Below, piece after piece: positions 16,833-27,327 of a stretch of 64,000 bases of DNA. The stretch is from Deinococcus ficus (GTDB lineage Bacteria > Deinococcota > Deinococci > Deinococcales > Deinococcaceae). Each line of letters begins with the position of its first letter. Positions within the stretch are counted from its first letter, which is position 1. The stretch lies in NCBI RefSeq assembly GCF_003444775.1, contig NZ_CP021083.1, positions 331,119-395,118 on the forward strand, in the 5' to 3' direction. Below the pieces are notes generated by a model that was not told the DNA's origin, made no database searches, and was given only the letters and a program-made list of their open reading frames with translations. Position numbers and translations under genes: made by a program.

Positions 16833-17720
16833 TTACTGGCGGCGGCTGAAGCGCCGGGCGAGCAGGCTGGTGGCGAAGATCATCAGGATCAGCAGCAGCG
16901 CGCCGGCCTTGGCCATGCGCTGGTTCTCGTCGTAGGCGCTGGTGGCGCCCTTGTAGATCTCCAGCGGCAGCGCGCTCATGGCTTTGCTGGGGTCCAGGTT
17001 CACGAGGTTGTTGCCGAACGCAGTGAACAGCAGCGGCGCGGCTTCCCCGGCCACGCGGGCGAGGGCCAGCATCACGCCGGTGACGATCCCGCCCGCCGCG
17101 GCCGGCAGCACGACCCGCAGCGTGACCAGCCACTTGGGCAGGCCCAGGGCCAGTCCGGCTTCGCGGACGGTGCCGGGTACGAGTTTCAGCACTTCCTCGG
17201 TGGTGCGCACCACGATGGGAATCATCAGGAAGCCCAGGGCCAGTGCGCCGGCCGCGCCGCTGAACTTCCCGGTGGTGAGCACCACCAGGCCGTAGGCGAC
17301 CAGGCCCATCACGATGGCGGGAATGCCGGCGAGGACGTCGCTGAGCATGCGGATGGTGGGCATCAGCGGGTGGCGGGGGTATTCGGCGAGGAAGATCCCG
17401 CCGGCCACGCCGACCAGGACCCCGATGACGCTGGCGAGCCCCAGCATGGTCAGCGTGCCGGTGATGGCGTTCAGCAGTCCGCCGCCCGTCTCGCCTTCCG
17501 GCGCGGGGGTCCTGGTGAAGAAGTTCAGGTCGGCCATCCCGTCGTTCAGGCCGAACATGGCGCTGAAGCCCTCGCGCAGCAGGTAAGCGAAGATCAGGAT
17601 CAGCGGCGCGACGACCACCAGGGTGGCGAGCACGATCAGGGCGCCCATCAGGGCGTTCCTCGCCTTGCGGGCCGGGGACAGGTGCGGGCGTGCCGGGACG
17701 GCGGGGACAGGGGTGGTCAC
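16833..17720 (-). CDS. pstA: phosphate ABC transporter permease PstA
   Basis: I place the start at GTG 17720, which overlaps the pstC stop as GTGA and gives 295 residues. There are six predicted membrane spans, beginning with [18 protein letters not shown]. The permease signature toward the ATPase is seen in [22 protein letters not shown] and in [18 protein letters not shown]. It forms the translocation channel with PstC. Translation is probably coupled to pstC. Confidence 0.95.
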   Translation of the reverse strand: MTTPVPAVPARPHLSPARKARNALMGALIVLATLVVVAPLILIFAYLLREGFSAMFGLNDGMADLNFFTRTPAPEGETGGGLLNAITGTLTMLGLASVIGVLVGVAGGIFLAEYPRHPLMPTIRMLSDVLAGIPAIVMGLVAYGLVVLTTGKFSGAAGALALGFLMIPIVVRTTEEVLKLVPGTVREAGLALGLPKWLVTLRVVLPAAAGGIVTGVMLALARVAGEAAPLLFTAFGNNLVNLDPSKAMSALPLEIYKGATSAYDENQRMAKAGALLLILMIFATSLLARRFSRRQ

Positions 17721-18760
17721 TGCTGGATTCCTTTCGGCGTGAGCCGGGCGATGATCAGGCGGGCGGCGTAGTTCACGAGCACGCTCAGGAAGAACAGCGT
17801 GAACCCGAGCGTGACCACGCTGGAGCGGTGCAGGGTCTCCTGCGCGTCCCCGAACTGGTTGGCGATCACGGACGCCATGGTGCTGGCGTTGCCCCACAGG
17901 CTCTTCAGGAGGTCCTGGCTGTCCCCGATCACCATGGCGACCGCCAGCGTCTCGCCGAGTGCGCGGCCCAGCGCGAGAATCACGCCGCCCATGATCCCGG
18001 CGCGGGCGTACGGCAGGATCGCGCGGGAGATCACCTCCCACTTCGTGGCGCCCAGCGCGTACATCGCCTCGCGCTGGTCCTGCGGCACCAGCCGGATCAC
18101 GTCCCGCGCCACCGACGCGGTGTACGGCAGGATCATCACGGTCAGGATGATCACCGCCAGCGCCAGGCCGCGCCCGGCCGCGCCGTCTGGCACGAAAAAG
18201 CACGTGAAGCTGTTCTTCCCCTCGGCCCACAGGGCGCTGCACTGCATGAACTTCGCGAAGCGGTCGGGGTGGTTCGCCTGATCGAAGAAGGTCTGCTGCC
18301 AGCGGCTGAGGACGGGCGCGATCACGAACAGCGCCCACAGGCCGTACACCACGCTGGGCACGGCCGCCAGCAGCTCGATCAGGTACCCGACCGGGTCCGC
18401 CAGCCATTTCGGGGCGTACTCGGCCACGAACAGCGCGCTGGCGACCGCCAGTGGCACGCTGATCGCCAGCGCGGCCAGGCTGGTGACCAGCGTGCCCAGG
18501 ATCATGGCGGCCGCGCCGTACTGCCCGGTCACCGGGTTCCAGGTGCGGCTGGTGAAAAACTCCAGCCCGAAGCGCTGCAGCGCCGGCCAGGATTCCTTGC
18601 CAAGCTGCCAGAGGCTCAGCACGAACACCAGGGCGATCACGCTGGCGAGCAGCAGGATCACCGTCTCGAACACCCGGTCACTGCGGCTGGACAGGCCCCG
18701 TCGGGCGGCCGGGGCAGGGGCGGTCAGGGAAGCGCGCTGGGTCTGGTCAGGGTTCGTCAT
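17717..18760 (-). CDS. pstC: phosphate ABC transporter permease PstC
   Basis: This 347-residue inner-membrane protein has six membrane segments. It has the PstC-type [20 protein letters not shown] segment after the first helix, [14 protein letters not shown], and the EAA-like loop [15 protein letters not shown]. An internal region of about 60 residues ([16 protein letters not shown] through GKNSFTCFF) is longer than in E. coli PstC and lies on the outer side. It partners PstA. The gene follows pstS after 149 bp. Confidence 0.95.
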   Translation of the reverse strand: MTNPDQTQRASLTAPAPAARRGLSSRSDRVFETVILLLASVIALVFVLSLWQLGKESWPALQRFGLEFFTSRTWNPVTGQYGAAAMILGTLVTSLAALAISVPLAVASALFVAEYAPKWLADPVGYLIELLAAVPSVVYGLWALFVIAPVLSRWQQTFFDQANHPDRFAKFMQCSALWAEGKNSFTCFFVPDGAAGRGLALAVIILTVMILPYTASVARDVIRLVPQDQREAMYALGATKWEVISRAILPYARAGIMGGVILALGRALGETLAVAMVIGDSQDLLKSLWGNASTMASVIANQFGDAQETLHRSSVVTLGFTLFFLSVLVNYAARLIIARLTPKGIQQ

Positions 18761-18909
18761 GGACTCATGCCCCTCCGGGGCGAATACCCCCAGTTCACCG
18801 GGAAAACGTCAGCCCGGCGTCATGGCGGGCGGGCGCGGCGGCGTGGACCGGAGGCGTGAAAACGGGCGGCCCCCAGTGGAGACCGCCCCGTGCAGGTGCA
18901 GGAATTCGG

Positions 18910-19944
<1,035 letters not shown>

Positions 19945-19965
19945 GCCTGACAGCGTGCGCGCAGA

Positions 19966-20005
19966 CTGTCAGGCCCGCGTCACTGGCCTGTCAGCCGACT
20001 GTCAG
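19966..20005. promoter_or_regulatory. Pho-box-like array of four half-sites upstream of pstS
   Basis: Seven-base half-sites recur at exactly 11-bp steps: CTGTCAG at 19966, GCGTCAC (weaker) at 19977, CTGTCAG at 19988 and CTGTCAG at 19999. The 7+4 spacing and CTGTCA core match the PhoB box of Proteobacteria (known), here with four instead of two repeats. Read on the pstS strand the repeats are CTGACAG, so their orientation is opposite to E. coli pstS. The array ends 22 bp from the pstS ATG, which is unusually close. Confidence 0.65.
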
Positions 20006-20006
20006 G

Positions 20007-20030
20007 GCCCGGCCCGGGAGCGGGCCGGGC
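20007..20030. repeat. GC-rich hairpin next to the Pho-box-like array
   Basis: A perfect 9-bp stem (20007-20015 with 20022-20030) with a 6-nt loop immediately follows the last half-site. There is no T tract. The rest of the 336-bp gap up to the cytidylyltransferase gene should hold the promoter of the plus-strand sugar operon, but no strong -35/-10 pair is clear. Confidence 0.35.
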
Positions 20031-20280
20031 GCACAACGGATGTTCACCCCATCCCGGGGGTGCGTGACCGTTGATCAGGCGGTTTTCCGTCACCCAGCGC
20101 TGGTCCAGCGTGCGCCGGGCCACTACATTGAGCTGAAGTCCAGCACCCGCTCATGCGTCCCTCACGCATCGGCCGCGCGGCCGGCCGGCGGGCCCCCCCG
20201 CCGCACCGGCCTGGTCCCCACCGCATCCTCTCTTCCCCCGGTCATTCCCCCTCTTTCAGGCAGGTCCCGCGAGGTGCTCC

Positions 20281-21051
20281 ATGAAAGCAGTGATATTTGC
20301 TGGCGGTTACGGCACTCGGATCAGCGAGGAAAGCACCGTGCGGCCCAAACCGATGATCGAGATCGGCGGCCGGCCCATCCTGTGGCACATCATGAAGATC
20401 TACGCTGCGCACGGCATCACCGATTTCGTCGTGCTGTGCGGCTACAAGCAGTACATGATCAAGGAGTACTTCGCGAACTACTTCCTGCACATGTCCGACG
20501 TGACCTTCGACATGCGCACCAACACGCCCCGCATCCACCACGCCCACGCCGAACCCTGGTGCGTGACCCTGGTGGACACCGGCGAGGAAACCATGACCGG
20601 CGGCCGCCTGAAACGCGCCCGGCCGTACCTGGACGACGACACCTTCTGCCTGACCTACGGCGACGGCGTCGGCAACGTGGACATCAGCGCCGCCATTGAC
20701 TTCCACCGCCGCTACGACCGCCTCGCGACCATGACCGTCGTGCAGCCCCCCGGCCGCTTCGGGGCCGTGGCCATGGAAGAGGGCTACACCGTCCGCAGCT
20801 TCCACGAGAAGCCCGACGGAGACGGCGCCTGGATCAACGGCGGGTTCTTCGTGCTGGAACCCGGCGTGCTGGATTACATCGAAGGGGACAGCACCACCTG
20901 GGAAGCCGAGCCGCTGCGCAACCTCGCCCGTGACGGCCAGCTCGGCGCCTACCGGCACGGCGGGTTCTGGCAGCCGATGGACACCCTGCGCGACAAACAC
21001 GTCCTGGAAGGCATGTGGAAAGACCACCAGGCGCCCTGGAAGGTGTGGTGA
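20281..21051 (+). CDS. rfbF: glucose-1-phosphate cytidylyltransferase
   Basis: The 256-residue protein has the family hallmark [18 protein letters not shown] (8-25), followed by [20 protein letters not shown], and the YGDGVGNVD metal-binding loop. It makes CDP-glucose from CTP and glucose 1-phosphate, the entry to CDP-3,6-dideoxy or branched sugars. GAGGTG precedes the ATG. It opens a tightly packed plus-strand operon. The next expected enzyme, CDP-glucose 4,6-dehydratase, is not present in the window. Confidence 0.95.
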   Translation: MKAVIFAGGYGTRISEESTVRPKPMIEIGGRPILWHIMKIYAAHGITDFVVLCGYKQYMIKEYFANYFLHMSDVTFDMRTNTPRIHHAHAEPWCVTLVDTGEETMTGGRLKRARPYLDDDTFCLTYGDGVGNVDISAAIDFHRRYDRLATMTVVQPPGRFGAVAMEEGYTVRSFHEKPDGDGAWINGGFFVLEPGVLDYIEGDSTTWEAEPLRNLARDGQLGAYRHGGFWQPMDTLRDKHVLEGMWKDHQAPWKVW

Positions 21052-21055
21052 GCCC

Positions 21056-22330
21056 GTGCGGCACGACTACGCAGTGATCGGCGGCGGCATCGTGGGCCTC
21101 GCCACCGCCCGCGCCCTGGCGCAGCAGCACCCGCACGCGTCCATTTTGCTGCTGGAAAAGGAAAGCGGACCCGCCCGGCACCAGACCGGCCGGAATTCCG
21201 GCGTGATCCACTCCGGCATCTACTACAAACCCGGCAGCATGAAAGCGCAGCTGTGCGCCGCCGGCGTGCAGTCCATGATGCGCTTCTGCGACGACTACGG
21301 CCTGAAGTACGAGCAGTGCGGCAAGGTCATCGTCGCCACCGAACCCCACGAACTCCCGCAGCTCGAGGCGCTGTACCGCCGCGGCCTGGACAACGGCCTG
21401 GACGTCCGCCGGCTCACCGGGGAACAGGTCCGCGAGTTCGAGCCGCACGTGCAGGCCCTGGCCGGCATCCGCGTGGCGTCCACCGGCATCGTGAACTACC
21501 GGCACGTCAGCCAGGTGCTCGTGGAACTCGCCCGCTCCCACGGCACCCAGGTGCACTTCGACACCCGCGTCACCCGCCTCACGCCCACCCGCGACGGCTA
21601 CGACATCGGCACCAGCGCCGGCGATCACGCCGCGCGGGTCGTGGTGAACTGCGCCGGCCTGCACAGTGACCGCGTGGCCCGCCTGGCCGGCACCGACCCG
21701 GGCGGCAGCATCGTGCCGTTCCGCGGCGAGTACTACGAACTGCGCCCCGAACGCCGGCACCTCGTGCGCGGCCTGATCTACCCGGTCCCGAACCCGGACT
21801 TCCCGTTCCTGGGCGTGCACTTTACCCGCATGATCGACGGGTCCGTGCACGCCGGCCCGAACGCCGTGCTGGCCTTCGGGCGCGAGGGGTACCGCAAGAC
21901 CGACCTGAACGTCCGCGACCTCGCGGAGGTGCTCGCCAACCCGGGCTTCCGCGCCCTGGCCCGCCAGCACCTGCGGGAAGGCGCCATGGAAATGGCCCGC
22001 TCCTGGTCCAAGGCCCGGTTCGTGCAGAGCCTGCAACGCCTGATCCCTGAGGTCAGCGCTGACGACATCGTGCCCTGCGCCGCCGGCGTGCGCGCCCAGG
22101 CCCTCACGCAGCGTGGGCAGCTGGTGGACGACTTCCTGCTCGTGGACGGGCCGAACGCCCTCCACGTGTGCAACGCTCCCTCGCCTGCGGCGACCTCCAG
22201 CCTGGAGATCGGCCGGGTCATCGCCGGGCGCGTGCCGCCCCTGGCCGCCCGGCGCAGCGTGGCCGTGCAGGCCCCCCCGCCCCGCCCCCAGCCCCGGCAC
22301 GACCAGGGACCGCAAGGAGTGCACGCATGA
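21056..22330 (+). CDS. FAD-dependent oxidoreductase, L-2-hydroxyglutarate oxidase-like
   Basis: From GTG 21056 the product has 424 residues. It begins with the FAD-binding DYAVIGGGIVGLATA motif and has the RQTGRNSGVIHSGIYY-type segment (here QTGRNSGVIHSGIYY) diagnostic of the LhgO/DAO family, with PFRGEYYEL and CAAGVRAQA near the C-terminus. In this setting it probably oxidises a hydroxyl or hydroxy acid of a sugar intermediate instead of 2-hydroxyglutarate; that is inference from the operon. It starts 4 bp after rfbF and its stop overlaps the next gene as ATGA. Confidence 0.85.
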   Translation: MRHDYAVIGGGIVGLATARALAQQHPHASILLLEKESGPARHQTGRNSGVIHSGIYYKPGSMKAQLCAAGVQSMMRFCDDYGLKYEQCGKVIVATEPHELPQLEALYRRGLDNGLDVRRLTGEQVREFEPHVQALAGIRVASTGIVNYRHVSQVLVELARSHGTQVHFDTRVTRLTPTRDGYDIGTSAGDHAARVVVNCAGLHSDRVARLAGTDPGGSIVPFRGEYYELRPERRHLVRGLIYPVPNPDFPFLGVHFTRMIDGSVHAGPNAVLAFGREGYRKTDLNVRDLAEVLANPGFRALARQHLREGAMEMARSWSKARFVQSLQRLIPEVSADDIVPCAAGVRAQALTQRGQLVDDFLLVDGPNALHVCNAPSPAATSSLEIGRVIAGRVPPLAARRSVAVQAPPPRPQPRHDQGPQGVHA

Positions 22331-23412
22331 ACGTCCTGATCACCGGCACGGAAGGTTACCTCGGGTCCATCGTGACCCCCCACCTGCTGCGCGCGGGCGT
22401 GCAGGTCACGGCCGTGGACACCGGGTACTACCGCAGCGGCTGGCTGTACCACGGAACCCCCCTGACCGCGCCCACGCAGTTCAAGGACATCCGGCACATC
22501 AGCGCCGCCGACCTGGAAGGCGTGGAGGCTGTGGTGCACATGGCGGAACTGTCCAACGATCCCCTCGGGCAGCTGCTGCCGAACATCACGTACGACATCA
22601 ACCACCACGGGTCCATGCGCCTGGCGCGGCTGGCGAAGGCGGCCGGCGTGCGGCGCTTCGTGTACATGTCCTCGTGCAGCGTGTACGGCGTCGCCACCGA
22701 CGGCGACGTCACCGAGGACTCCCCGGTGAACCCGCAGACCGCGTACGCCGAGTGCAAGACCCTCGTGGAACGCGACCTGCGCGACCTGGCGGACGACACC
22801 TTCTCGCCCACGTACCTGCGCAACGCCACCGCCTTCGGCGCCTCGCCGCGTATGCGCTTTGACATCGTGCTGAACAACCTCGCCGGGCTGGCCTGGACCA
22901 CCGGCGAGATCAGGATGACCTCCGACGGCACGCCCTGGCGGCCCCTGGTGCACGCCAACGACATCGCCCGCGCCATCCAGTGCGTGCTGGCCGCGCCCAT
23001 CGACGCCGTGCACGACCAGGTCTTCAACGTCGGCGACACCGCCCAGAACTACCGCGTGCGGGAAATTGCCGAGATCATCGCCGCCGCCTTCCCCGGCTGC
23101 CAGCTCAGTTTCGGCGAGAACGGCAGCGACAACCGCAGCTACCGCGTGGACTTCACCAAGATCAACACCCGGCTGCCCGGCTTCCGCTGCGAATGGAACG
23201 CCGAGCGCGGCGCCGCGCAACTCGCCGCCCTGTTCGCCCGCATCGACCTGACCCGCAGCGACTTCGAGTCCCGCGGCTTCACCCGCCTCAAGCAGCTCGA
23301 GTACCTGCTCGCCACCGGGCAGATCGACCAGGACTTCTTCTGGACCGACCCCTTCGCCCACCCGGCGCCCGCCACGCCCGCCCCCACCCGGCGCGAGGAG
23401 ACCCTGGCATGA
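22327..23412 (+). CDS. NAD-dependent sugar epimerase/dehydratase (SDR)
   Basis: The 361-residue extended-SDR protein starts with the Rossmann motif TGTEGYLG (6-13). It has the MSSCSVYG segment with the catalytic Ser/Thr region and the YxxxK pair in TAYAECK. The HMAELSNDP and NINHHGS-type text places it among NDP-sugar epimerases acting on CDP or dTDP sugars. It is not a typical CDP-glucose 4,6-dehydratase. Its start and stop overlap both neighbours by 4 bases, so it is translated in step with them. Confidence 0.88.
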   Translation: MNVLITGTEGYLGSIVTPHLLRAGVQVTAVDTGYYRSGWLYHGTPLTAPTQFKDIRHISAADLEGVEAVVHMAELSNDPLGQLLPNITYDINHHGSMRLARLAKAAGVRRFVYMSSCSVYGVATDGDVTEDSPVNPQTAYAECKTLVERDLRDLADDTFSPTYLRNATAFGASPRMRFDIVLNNLAGLAWTTGEIRMTSDGTPWRPLVHANDIARAIQCVLAAPIDAVHDQVFNVGDTAQNYRVREIAEIIAAAFPGCQLSFGENGSDNRSYRVDFTKINTRLPGFRCEWNAERGAAQLAALFARIDLTRSDFESRGFTRLKQLEYLLATGQIDQDFFWTDPFAHPAPATPAPTRREETLA

Positions 23413-23972
23413 TCTTCACCGAAACGCCCCTCCAAGGGGCCTTCATCATCGATGTGGACCTCCGCGAGGACGAGCGCGGCTTCTTCGCCCGGACGTTCTG
23501 CCAGCGGGAATTCGCCGAGCACGGCCTGAAAGTGGACGTTGCGCAGGGCAACCTCAGCTTCAACCACAAGGCCGGCACGCTGCGCGGCATGCACTACCAG
23601 CTCGCCCCGGCCGCCGAGACGAAACTGGTGCGCTGCACCCGCGGCGCCATCCTGGACGTGATCGTGGACCTGCGCCCGGAATCCGCCACCTACCTGCAGC
23701 ACGTCGCCGTGGAACTCAGCGAGGACAACCGCCGCGCCCTGTACGTCCCGGAACTGTTCGCGCACGGCTACCAGGCCCTGACGGACGGCGCCGAGGTGAC
23801 CTACCAGGTGGGCGAGTTCTACACGCCCGGCTACGAGCGCGGCCTGCGCCACGACGACCCGGTGCTGGGCATCCAGTGGCCCCTGCCGGTCACGGTGATC
23901 TCCGGGAAGGACGCCGCGTGGCCCCTGCTGGACCCGCAGGCGGTCACGGCGCGCGAGGCGGTGGCCGGATGA
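23409..23972 (+). CDS. dTDP-4-dehydrorhamnose 3,5-epimerase-like cupin
   Basis: This 187-residue protein matches the RfbC family: the DERGFFARTFCQREF segment, FNHKAGTLRGMHYQ with the catalytic His, KLVRCTRGAILDVIVDLR, and PELFAHGYQAL. It should epimerise a 4-keto-6-deoxy NDP-sugar. As the operon begins with a cytidylyltransferase, the substrate is probably a CDP-linked keto sugar. Start and stop overlap the flanking genes by ATGA. Confidence 0.92.
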   Translation: MIFTETPLQGAFIIDVDLREDERGFFARTFCQREFAEHGLKVDVAQGNLSFNHKAGTLRGMHYQLAPAAETKLVRCTRGAILDVIVDLRPESATYLQHVAVELSEDNRRALYVPELFAHGYQALTDGAEVTYQVGEFYTPGYERGLRHDDPVLGIQWPLPVTVISGKDAAWPLLDPQAVTAREAVAG

Positions 23973-25276
23973 TCATCGTGGACCGGGCCCTGCAGGCACG
24001 CGAGGCCGCCGGCCAGCCCATCCGCGTCGGCATGATCGGCGCCGGTTTCATGGGCCGTGGCGTCGCCAACCAGATCATCAACTCCGTGCCCGGCATGCGG
24101 CTGGCCGCGGTCGCCAACCGCACCCTCGGGAACGCCCGGCGCGCCTACACGGAAGCCGGCGTGGAGAGCGTGCGCGAGGTAAGCACCCAAGGCGCCCTGG
24201 AAGACGCCCTGCGCGCCGGGCAGCCCGCCATCACCGAGGACGCCCTGCTGCTGTGCCGCGCTGCCAACCTCGACTGCCTGATCGACGTGACCGGCGACGT
24301 GGAGTTCGGCGCCCTGGTGACCGTGGAAGCCATCCGGCACGGCCGGCACGTGGTCACCATGAACGCCGAGCTGGACGCCACCGTCGGCCCCATCCTCAAG
24401 CGCATGGCCGACGAGGCCGGCGTGATCCTGACCGCCGCGGACGGCGACCAGCCCGGCGTGCAGATGAACCTCTACCGCTTCGTGAAGAGCCTGGGCCTGA
24501 CCCCGGTGCTGTGCGGGAACATCAAGGGCCTGCAGGACCCCTACCGCACGCCCACCACCCAGCAGGCCTTCGCCGAACGCTGGGGGCAGAACCCGTACAT
24601 GGTCACCAGTTTCGCGGACGGCACGAAAATCTCCTTCGAGCAGGCCATCGTCGCCAACGGCACCGGCCTGCGCGTCGCGCAGCGCGGCATGCGCGGCCTG
24701 GACTTCCCCGGGCACGTGGACGACCTGAAGGCCCTGTACGACGCCGACGAACTGCGCGCCCTGGGCGGCGTGGTGGATTACGTGGTCGGCGCCAAACCCG
24801 GCCCCGGCGTGTTCGTGTACGCCACGCACGACGACCCGAAACAGCGGCATTACCTGAACCTGTACAAGCTCGGCGAGGGCCCGCTGTACAGCTTCTACAC
24901 GCCCTACCACCTGTGCCACTTCGAGGTGCCCCTGACCGCCGCGCGCGTGGTCCTGTTCGGGGACGCCGCGCTGCAACCCCTGGCCGGGCCGGTCGTGGAG
25001 GTCGTCACCACCGCCAAACGCGACCTGAAGGCCGGGGAGACCATCGACGCCCTCGGCGGGTACATGACCTACGGCCAGTGCGAGAACGCCGACGTGACCG
25101 CCGCTCAGCGCCTGCTGCCGATGGGCCTCGCCGCCGGCGCGCGGCTGAGGCGCGACGTGCCCAAGGACGCGGTCCTCACCTACGCGGACGTGACCCTGCC
25201 CGAGGGCCGCGTGGCCGATCAGCTGCGCGCCCGGCAGGACGCCCTGTTCAGCCCGGCGCCCGTGCCCCAGCCCTGA
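23969..25276 (+). CDS. NAD(P)-dependent oxidoreductase with C-terminal SAF domain
   Basis: The 435-residue protein has a Rossmann motif VGMIGAGFMGRGVANQI (20-36) and a homoserine-dehydrogenase-like middle with VDYVVGAKPGPGVFVY. A SAF-type tail starts near the TTAKRDLKAGETID stretch, and DVPKDAVLTYADVTLP resembles the antifreeze/sialic-acid-synthase-like SAF fold. Proteins of this architecture occur in sugar and polyketide clusters; the exact reaction is unknown. It is the fifth gene of the rfbF operon. Confidence 0.85.
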   Translation: MIIVDRALQAREAAGQPIRVGMIGAGFMGRGVANQIINSVPGMRLAAVANRTLGNARRAYTEAGVESVREVSTQGALEDALRAGQPAITEDALLLCRAANLDCLIDVTGDVEFGALVTVEAIRHGRHVVTMNAELDATVGPILKRMADEAGVILTAADGDQPGVQMNLYRFVKSLGLTPVLCGNIKGLQDPYRTPTTQQAFAERWGQNPYMVTSFADGTKISFEQAIVANGTGLRVAQRGMRGLDFPGHVDDLKALYDADELRALGGVVDYVVGAKPGPGVFVYATHDDPKQRHYLNLYKLGEGPLYSFYTPYHLCHFEVPLTAARVVLFGDAALQPLAGPVVEVVTTAKRDLKAGETIDALGGYMTYGQCENADVTAAQRLLPMGLAAGARLRRDVPKDAVLTYADVTLPEGRVADQLRARQDALFSPAPVPQP

Positions 25277-25325
25277 CCGCCCGCCGTACGCCCGCCCCGC
25301 CCGCTGTCCCCCAGGGAGAACGACC

Positions 25326-26126
25326 ATGAAAAACACCTACCTCACGGGCGGCCTCGTCAAGCGGGCTCCCCTGCCGCCCCACCAGGTGACTGCCGGCCAG
25401 CACGTGCGGGTGGCCTTCAACGAACGCCGGCTCGTCCGGGTGCTTGCCGTCACGGCCGCCGTGCTGGTCGTCGTGGGCTTCTGGAGCATCTACAGCGTGC
25501 GCTTCCTGCCGGATTTCTTCGCGCGGGAAATGGTGTGGTCACTGACGTACCTGAACGGCGAGACGAACCTCCCGGCGCTGTTCTCCACCCTGAACCTGCT
25601 GCTCACCGCCGCCATCCTCGGCATGATCGCCGTTGTCAAACGCAACGTGCACGATCCGTTCGCGCGCACCTGGACCGGCCTGGCCCTGCTGGCCGCGTAC
25701 CTGGGCGTGGACGAGGGCGCCAGCCTGCACGAGAAACTGATCGAGCCCGTACAGAAACTCATCCGGCTGGACGGCATCTTCCACTATGCCTGGGTGGTGC
25801 CGTACGGCCTGCTGGCCCTGACCGTCCTGGTCGTCTGCCTGCGCTTCCTGCGGCACCTGCCGCCCGGCATCCGCAACGCCATGATCCTCAGCGGCGCCCT
25901 GTACGTCACCGGCGCCTTCGGCCTGGAACTCGTGGAAGGGTACGTGCAGACTCACATGGGCCGCGACAGTTTCTGGATGGAAATCCTGATCGCCTGCGAG
26001 GAAGCGCTGGAGATGGCCGGCGTGATCCTGCTGATCGGCACGCTGCTGCGCTACATCCGGCTGTACCTGCCCGGCATGGAAGTGCGCCTGGGCGTGCAGG
26101 ACAGCAGCGGCCCCCGGCCCGGCTGA
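25326..26126 (+). CDS. six-helix membrane protein of unknown function
   Basis: The 266-residue protein has a soluble start and about six membrane spans, beginning near residue 38 (VLAVTAAVLVVVGFW). Conserved-looking charged residues sit inside the membrane region: YLGVDEGASLHEK in the third span and CEEALEMAGVILL in the last, which may form a functional site. GGGAGAACGACC provides the ribosome-binding site. It follows the sugar oxidoreductase by 49 bp and may be cotranscribed with it, suggesting a role in polymer export or modification. I cannot name it. Confidence 0.75.
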   Translation: MKNTYLTGGLVKRAPLPPHQVTAGQHVRVAFNERRLVRVLAVTAAVLVVVGFWSIYSVRFLPDFFAREMVWSLTYLNGETNLPALFSTLNLLLTAAILGMIAVVKRNVHDPFARTWTGLALLAAYLGVDEGASLHEKLIEPVQKLIRLDGIFHYAWVVPYGLLALTVLVVCLRFLRHLPPGIRNAMILSGALYVTGAFGLELVEGYVQTHMGRDSFWMEILIACEEALEMAGVILLIGTLLRYIRLYLPGMEVRLGVQDSSGPRPG

Positions 26127-26139
26127 AAACCGGACCGGG
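26113..26139. terminator. hairpin between convergent blocks
   Basis: A 10-bp stem with one G-T pair (26113-26122 with 26130-26139) has an A-rich loop. It overlaps the stop of the membrane-protein gene and ends next to the stop of the convergent glycosyltransferase. It probably stops both transcripts. Confidence 0.5.
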
Positions 26140-27327
26140 TCATTCGCCGCGCGCCATGGCCGTGAGGTGCGGCAGCAGCCGCTGAACGACGTGCGCCCAG
26201 GTGTACTGCTCCTGCACCCGCCGGTACGCGGCCCGGCCCAGCCGCTCGGCCAGCGCGGCGTCGTTCAGCAGGCAGTGCAGCGCCTCGCCCAGCTGCTCGC
26301 GGTCGCCCTGCTCCACCAGCAGGCCCGTCTGGCGGTCCTGCACGATCTCCGCGGCCGGGCCGCGGTTCAGGGCGATGCAGGGCAGGCCGTGCCCCATCGC
26401 CTCGCAGAACACGTGCCCCCACGGCTCGAAGGACGGCATCACGAACACCCGCGCCCGGCTGTACAGCTCGGCCAGCTTCTCGCGGTCCGCGATCCGGCCC
26501 AGCCAGTGCACGCCCGGCTGCGGCGGCGCCTTCGGCAGGCGGGGCCCCACGATCCACAGCTGCGCGTCCGGCAGCCGCGCCCGAACGTCCTGAAACGCCC
26601 GCAGGACGTCCTGCCCTCCCTTGCGGTCAAAGTCCATGCCGACAAACAATGCCACCGGTTCCTCGTATCGTTTGCCGTCCAGGCTGGGCGCCATCAGGTT
26701 GGTGCCCGCACCCACGCGCACCACCCGCGACGGATCGCAGCCGTACTCCTCGATCAGCGACCGGGCCGTGAAGTCGCTCCACGGAAACAGCCGCGCCGCG
26801 CGGTGGTACGTCTCGCGTTCCAGGGTCATCCAGCGGTCCATGGCCGCGCGTGGCAGCGGATGATCCCCCGGGTAGTGCCGGCGGGACATGTCGAAGGTGG
26901 CGTCCAGGTACACGCCGTACGGCGCGCCGCCGGTGCCCGGCGCCGGCGCGAACTGCAGGTAGGTCTGCAGGACCACGTCGTACTCCCCGCGCCGCGCGGC
27001 CAGGTACTCGCCGGCCACCACGGTCCGCTTCTGGAACAGCTGCGGGTTGAACCCCGCGTTGCGCCGCCAGCGGGACAGGTTCGGGTGAATCTGCCCCAGG
27101 CGGTTCAGGAACTTCTGCCCCGGCGACAGGGTGGGCGACATGCGGCCCACCACCTGGACGTGCTCGTCCAGGGCGCGGTACAGCGCACTGTTGCGGGAGA
27201 AGTCCCGGCGGTAGTCCGCGATGTACTCCAGGTCCAGCCCCACCAGCCGCAGCGGCGCCGGGTGCTGCGGCGCCGGGTACAGCGGCACGCTGCGCGGAGC
27301 GGTCCGGCGCGCGCCGGTCACCTCCAT
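26140..27327 (-). CDS. glycosyltransferase family 4 (paralogue of the gene at 48197)
   Basis: From ATG 27327 (GAGGAGGG upstream) the product has 395 residues. The C-terminal GT-B domain shows VALFVGMDFDRKGG, LWIVGPRLP, VHWLGRI and the nucleotide-binding segment FVMPSFEPWGHVFCEAMGHG with the ExFGxxxxE-like pattern. It has no membrane span. It is clearly related over its length to the protein at 48197-49312. The start codon overlaps the stop of the beta-helix gene by one base, so the two are coupled. Confidence 0.9.
   Translation of the reverse strand: MEVTGARRTAPRSVPLYPAPQHPAPLRLVGLDLEYIADYRRDFSRNSALYRALDEHVQVVGRMSPTLSPGQKFLNRLGQIHPNLSRWRRNAGFNPQLFQKRTVVAGEYLAARRGEYDVVLQTYLQFAPAPGTGGAPYGVYLDATFDMSRRHYPGDHPLPRAAMDRWMTLERETYHRAARLFPWSDFTARSLIEEYGCDPSRVVRVGAGTNLMAPSLDGKRYEEPVALFVGMDFDRKGGQDVLRAFQDVRARLPDAQLWIVGPRLPKAPPQPGVHWLGRIADREKLAELYSRARVFVMPSFEPWGHVFCEAMGHGLPCIALNRGPAAEIVQDRQTGLLVEQGDREQLGEALHCLLNDAALAERLGRAAYRRVQEQYTWAHVVQRLLPHLTAMARGE

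Noticed and set aside
21056..22330. Housekeeping L-2-hydroxyglutarate oxidase
   Set aside because: The overlap with sugar-nucleotide genes on both sides makes a role in the CDP-sugar pathway more likely, though not proven.
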